DNA of 64,000 nucleotides from Liquorilactobacillus cacaonum DSM 21116. Lineage in GTDB: Bacteria; Bacillota; Bacilli; Lactobacillales; Lactobacillaceae. The stretch lies in NCBI RefSeq assembly GCF_001436735.1, contig NZ_AYZE01000016.1:1-64000 (forward strand), written 5' to 3'. The stretch's first letter is position 1. The number at the start of each line of letters is the position of its first letter. Shown piece by piece: positions 60,527-64,000 of the stretch. The notes under the pieces were generated by a model that worked only from the letters and a program-made list of their open reading frames with translations, was not told the origin of the DNA and did not search any database. Position numbers and translations under genes: made by a program.

Positions 60527-60566
60527 AAGGCTAGGTCAAAGTTTAATTTTGACTTAGTCTTTTTAT
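60527..60566 (+). terminator. Terminator after dgkB
   Basis: GGCTAGGTCAAA pairs with TTTGACTTAGTC, including G-U pairs, followed by TTTTTATT. Confidence 0.85.
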
Positions 60567-60598
60567 TATCTAAAAAACTAGTTGAATTTTCATGCTAA

Positions 60599-60637
60599 AA
60601 GTACATGAATATGAGAAGTTATATTAACTATGTACTT
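60599..60637. promoter_or_regulatory. Nested inverted repeat upstream of the MMPL gene
   Basis: AAGTACAT (60599-60606) and ATGTACTT (60630-60637) form an 8-bp inverted repeat. AATAT/ATATT is nested inside. It lies about 150 bp before the MMPL start and could be an operator or part of an RNA hairpin. The rest of 60638-60730 shows nothing else. Confidence 0.4.
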
Positions 60638-60731
60638 CTTAATAATTATTTAAGATGTTTGTTTGAATTTAATTTCTACACTGATTTTGCACTTTAGGGC
60701 AGAGCAAATGACACTTTGATGAAAGATTTCT

Positions 60732-60761
60732 TTGCGCAATCATTGTTAAAATACATATATT
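60732..60761 (+). promoter_or_regulatory. Promoter of the MMPL transporter gene
   Basis: TTGCGC (60732-60737), 18 bp, TATATT (60756-60761), with the start codon 24 nt downstream of the -10. Confidence 0.55.
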
Positions 60762-60785
60762 ATGAAATTTAGGAGATAATAAACA

Positions 60786-62849
60786 ATGAAGAAATTTTTT
60801 ACCTGGTATAGTGAAAAAGTCACTAACAAGCCAAAACAAGTTTTGCTAGTTGGAATACTTGTATCTTTAATTATTATTGTAGTTGGTTTCTCATTCGGTG
60901 GGGCACTGTCCACAAAAACAATGAGTGTTGGATCAACACCAGCAGATAAGGCTGCAAAAATTGTGACAAAACATTTTGGGTCTGAGAGTTCAGGAGCACA
61001 GGCGCAAATTGTGTTGAAAGCAAAAAATAAGTTAAGTTCTACTTCAAATCAAAAAATCCAAAATGAGATTGAAAGTAGAGCTAGTAAAATAAAAAATGTA
61101 AAGATCGTAATGTCACCTGTAATGCTCAAAAATTATGCACAAGGGCAAAAAGTTGGATACTTTACTGTTATTTTTAAAAACAAAACGATTACTACCAAAC
61201 AAACTAACCAACTAAAAGAAATTGCAAGAAAATTTGGATCCTCTCAACTTGAAGTTGAATTGTCTGGAGTTTCAAGTCAAATTGAAGTAAGCGAATTACC
61301 TGAAATTATTGGAATTATAATTGCTTTTATAATTTTGACAGTGACATTTGGCTCATTTATTATGGCAGGTGTCCCGATTTTATCTGCAATTTTGGGACTT
61401 GTAACTGGTTTAGGTGGAGTATTCTTTGTTACAAAATACTTTGAAGTTCAAAGCTATGATCTTGCATTGGCAGCCATGGTATCTTTAGCTGTAGGTATTG
61501 ATTACGCATTATTCTTAGTGGCACGATTTAAAGAAGAGATAAGGAAAAATGAAAGAAAGCAGGCATTAAAAAATACGGTTACTAGTACGGCTCCGTCAGT
61601 AGTATTTGCAGCATCGACAATTATCATTGCGTTGCTTAGTATGTCAGCTTTAGGGATAGATTTTCTTGGAGTAATGGGAGCTGTATCAGCGTTAAGCGTA
61701 CTCTTAGTAGTAATAATCACGTTGCTACTGGTTCCAAGCTTGTTATACCTAATTCCGATAAAAGCAAAAAGTACTGACCAACATAAAATTAGGCCTGCAG
61801 AATTTTTTGCGAAAATTGTGCATAAAAAACCTTGGATTACAATTGTTACTATGATTATTTTTATTCTTTTAGTATCAATTCCACTGAAAAATATGAATTT
61901 AGGGTTGCCTAATGATGGTTCTAAACAGAAAAATACAACGGAACGTCGGGCTTATGATATTAAGCAAAAAGCTTATGGAGCCGGGAATGATGCTGTTTTA
62001 GTTGCAGTGACAAGAAACAAGAATGAAAAATCAGGAGTTTCCTTAACTGAGAAAATAACTAAAATTAATGGCGTTAAGACAGTTGGACAACCAACACCTT
62101 CAGCAGATGGAAAATATTTGATGGTAAGTATCATTCCAAAGACAGAGGCTAATGATAATCGGACAAAAAAGGTAGTTCAAAATGTCAGAAATATTCAAGG
62201 CAAAAACTTAAATAAGGTAATGGTAACTGGCTCAACGGCTATGAATATTGATATCTCGAATAAGTTATTAGGTGCACTTCCAGAATTTTTAGGATTAATT
62301 ACAATATTCACATTTATCTTGTTAATGATTGCGTTTAGATCATTTTTAATTCCGCTAGTGGCAGTTTTAGGATTTGTTTTGTCGTTAGCTGCAACATTAG
62401 GGGTAATTGTATTTACAGTCCAAGAGGGGCATTTTGAGGGCCTGTTACATTTGCCTGGGAAAACAGCCATTCTAAACTTTTTACCGGTTTTAGTAGTTGG
62501 AATTTTATTTGGCTTAGCTATGGATTATGAAGTGTTTCTAGTTAGTCGAATTCGAGAAGAATATTTAAAAACGGGAGATAATAAACAAGCGGTGTACGAA
62601 GGGGTTCGACTAAGTGGAGGATCTATACTTGCAGCAGCTTTAATCATGATTTCGGTTTTTGCAAGTTTCTCATTTACAGACGAAATTATTATACAGATGA
62701 TGGGTCTTTCATTAGCATTTGGCGTGTTTTTCGATGCCTTAGTAATAAGACTGATTCTAGTGCCGTCATTTATTAGCGTATTTGGTAAAGCAAATTGGTA
62801 TTTCCCTAAATGGCTTGATAAAATCTTACCAAAATTCAATATTGAATAG
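60786..62849 (+). CDS. MMPL/RND family transporter
   Basis: A 687-residue membrane protein with two RND repeats. Each half begins with one transmembrane segment and an extracellular domain of about 130 residues, followed by five segments. Both copies of the proton-relay motif are present: GIDYALFLVARFKEE in the first half and AMDYEVFLVSRIREEY in the second. Relatives export lipids or drugs; the substrate here is unknown. ATG after AGGAGATAAT. No TetR gene is adjacent; a sensor kinase gene follows after a terminator. Confidence 0.9.
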   Translation: MKKFFTWYSEKVTNKPKQVLLVGILVSLIIIVVGFSFGGALSTKTMSVGSTPADKAAKIVTKHFGSESSGAQAQIVLKAKNKLSSTSNQKIQNEIESRASKIKNVKIVMSPVMLKNYAQGQKVGYFTVIFKNKTITTKQTNQLKEIARKFGSSQLEVELSGVSSQIEVSELPEIIGIIIAFIILTVTFGSFIMAGVPILSAILGLVTGLGGVFFVTKYFEVQSYDLALAAMVSLAVGIDYALFLVARFKEEIRKNERKQALKNTVTSTAPSVVFAASTIIIALLSMSALGIDFLGVMGAVSALSVLLVVIITLLLVPSLLYLIPIKAKSTDQHKIRPAEFFAKIVHKKPWITIVTMIIFILLVSIPLKNMNLGLPNDGSKQKNTTERRAYDIKQKAYGAGNDAVLVAVTRNKNEKSGVSLTEKITKINGVKTVGQPTPSADGKYLMVSIIPKTEANDNRTKKVVQNVRNIQGKNLNKVMVTGSTAMNIDISNKLLGALPEFLGLITIFTFILLMIAFRSFLIPLVAVLGFVLSLAATLGVIVFTVQEGHFEGLLHLPGKTAILNFLPVLVVGILFGLAMDYEVFLVSRIREEYLKTGDNKQAVYEGVRLSGGSILAAALIMISVFASFSFTDEIIIQMMGLSLAFGVFFDALVIRLILVPSFISVFGKANWYFPKWLDKILPKFNIE

Positions 62850-62863
62850 TTTGTTTTTTAAGT

Positions 62864-62898
62864 AGGTATGCCATAATATAAATGGTATACCTTTTTTT
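62864..62898 (+). terminator. Terminator after the MMPL gene
   Basis: AGGTATGCCAT pairs with ATGGTATACCT, with one G-U pair, and is followed by a T run. Confidence 0.88.
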
Positions 62899-62962
62899 AG
62901 TTAGGGTAATAGGTATGATTTATTCTTGTGGATGATTAAGCGAATATTTTTAGGAGTAAAAC

Positions 62963-64000
62963 ATGGTTAAATATGATAGGAAAAAATTGGTAATTCCACT
63001 ATTTGTGTGGCTATTGTTGTTATTTTTAACAACGCTGTATCTGTATGATAATTTGTATAGTCCAAAAAATTCAATTTATTTATTGGAAACCTTTGTTTTG
63101 TTAATAGTAATTATTGGTATCTATAGGTATCGGGTGAAAGCAGGGCTAACTTTAAAATTTGTATTATTAGTGTCAATATTTTATTTATTGATTTGTTTTT
63201 TGTATCAAATGGCAGCTATCATACTAATAATTGGGCTTTTTCCGTTGATTTTAGCTGACTATTATTTGTTCTATAAAAAAAAGCCTACTACAATAGTTGT
63301 GTTGACAATAATATTATTTGGCTATACTTTTTTGTTCTTAGACTTCTTTTTCCACCTTGTTAATACACTTATTAGTGTAGACGCGATAATATTGCTTACA
63401 TCAATTCTAATTTATTATTCAAAATTAATTAGACAGTTAATTGAAGAACGAGAAAAGAATCAACTTTTAAATCGTCAGATGAATCAAGCTTATCATGGAT
63501 TAGAGAAGATGGTTGTGGCACGTGAACGGAATTCGTTTGCTACACTTTTGCATGATACAGCTACACAAGACTTAATTGCAGTAAGCGTACAGTTAGAAAG
63601 TATTAATGGTCAGATTGATGAATTAGAAATAAATGATTTAAGAAAAAAAATAAGTAAAGTGAAGAATTTTGCTGATGATTCACAAAGAAATCTAAGAAAA
63701 AGTATAGCGAATTTAAAATTGATGACTGACAAAGTAAAAAGAAATGAAGAAGAAATATTACAGCCCATAATTAGCAGCTTTGAGCAAAAATATAATTTAC
63801 AAATTATCTATGCATCAAGTAAGCAAAATTTACGGTTAAAAGCTGCTTTAGAAATTAGCAAAATTTTGACAGAGTGTTTAAATAATGTGGTACGTCATTC
63901 AAAAAGCGAAGAGGTAGTAGTTGTTTCGAAAATTGAAAATGATAGGTATAAATTAATTGTTACAGATTTTGGAATTGGAATGCAGAAGAATAAATTACAT
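62963..64000 (+). CDS. Sensor histidine kinase, HisKA_3/NarL type (3' truncated by window edge)
   Basis: The frame is open from ATG at 62963, behind TAGGAG, to the last base: 346 residues with no stop. About five hydrophobic segments fill residues 8-155, a membrane sensor of the LiaS/DesK kind without a large external domain. A coiled-coil linker follows. The dimerisation H box is LLHDTATQDLIAVSVQLE with phospho-acceptor His197. The ATPase part shows the N box LTECLNNVVRHS and the G1 box VTDFGIGM. The end of the ATPase domain and presumably a NarL-type response regulator gene lie beyond the window. The signal is unknown. Confidence 0.9.
   Translation, partial: MVKYDRKKLVIPLFVWLLLLFLTTLYLYDNLYSPKNSIYLLETFVLLIVIIGIYRYRVKAGLTLKFVLLVSIFYLLICFLYQMAAIILIIGLFPLILADYYLFYKKKPTTIVVLTIILFGYTFLFLDFFFHLVNTLISVDAIILLTSILIYYSKLIRQLIEEREKNQLLNRQMNQAYHGLEKMVVARERNSFATLLHDTATQDLIAVSVQLESINGQIDELEINDLRKKISKVKNFADDSQRNLRKSIANLKLMTDKVKRNEEEILQPIISSFEQKYNLQIIYASSKQNLRLKAALEISKILTECLNNVVRHSKSEEVVVVSKIENDRYKLIVTDFGIGMQKNKLH

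Overview
The window is a chromosomal segment of a low-GC Gram-positive lactic acid bacterium of the family Lactobacillaceae. The signs are: ctsR directly followed by clpC and then rpoB; an ECF transporter module between rplQ and truA; an L-2-hydroxyisocaproate dehydrogenase; the block pcrA-ligA-camS-gatCAB-dgkB; a T-box and a guanine riboswitch; and many TTG/GTG starts behind strong GGAGG sites. The gene order suggests a Ligilactobacillus/Liquorilactobacillus-type genome, but the species cannot be fixed from sequence alone. No rRNA gene, IS element, prophage or CRISPR array was seen.

Layout. 1-704: the 3' part of a tRNA cluster (Lys, Leu, Thr, Gly, Leu, Arg, Pro-TGG, Pro-CGG). 961-3979: the CtsR-controlled ctsR-clpC operon. 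4059-11584: rpoB-rpoC behind a leader with an attenuator-like hairpin. 11916-12605: a lone, very AT-rich prepilin peptidase gene on the minus strand. 12666-15979: rpsL-rpsG-fusA. 16156-16710: pncA on the minus strand. 16790-31030: the S10-spc-alpha ribosomal superoperon with secY, adk, infA and rpoA. 31247-35508: ecfA1-ecfA2-ecfT, truA and rplM-rpsI.

35599-50232 is the accessory part. It holds an S-box-like leader before an orphan gene, a tautomerase, a PadR/membrane-protein pair, an L-2-hydroxyacid dehydrogenase divergent from a T-box-controlled omega-amidase/aminotransferase operon, a MarR regulator, a LysR regulator divergent from an AEC-family carrier, an ECF S-component, a GH73 glucosaminidase, guanine-riboswitch-controlled xpt-pbuX, and a PurK homologue without its metal ligands. 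Two separate tandem arrays of 121 and 122 bp units enclose the S-component-to-pbuX block. 50655-60438 is a housekeeping set for DNA repair and replication (pcrA, ligA), pheromone lipoprotein (camS), Gln-tRNA amidation (gatCAB) and lipid kinase (dgkB). The window ends with an MMPL transporter and the 5' part of a sensor histidine kinase gene.

How it fits together. Most of the window is transcription and translation machinery whose operons begin with near-consensus promoters and long structured leaders (rpoB, rpsL, rpsJ, infA, rplM), which points to layered RNA-level control. The best candidates for undescribed biology are the compact S-box-like riboswitch with its orphan gene (35645-36111), the structured RNA after rplQ (31051-31148), the metal-ligand-less PurK homologue (49048-50232), and the twin ~120-bp tandem arrays.
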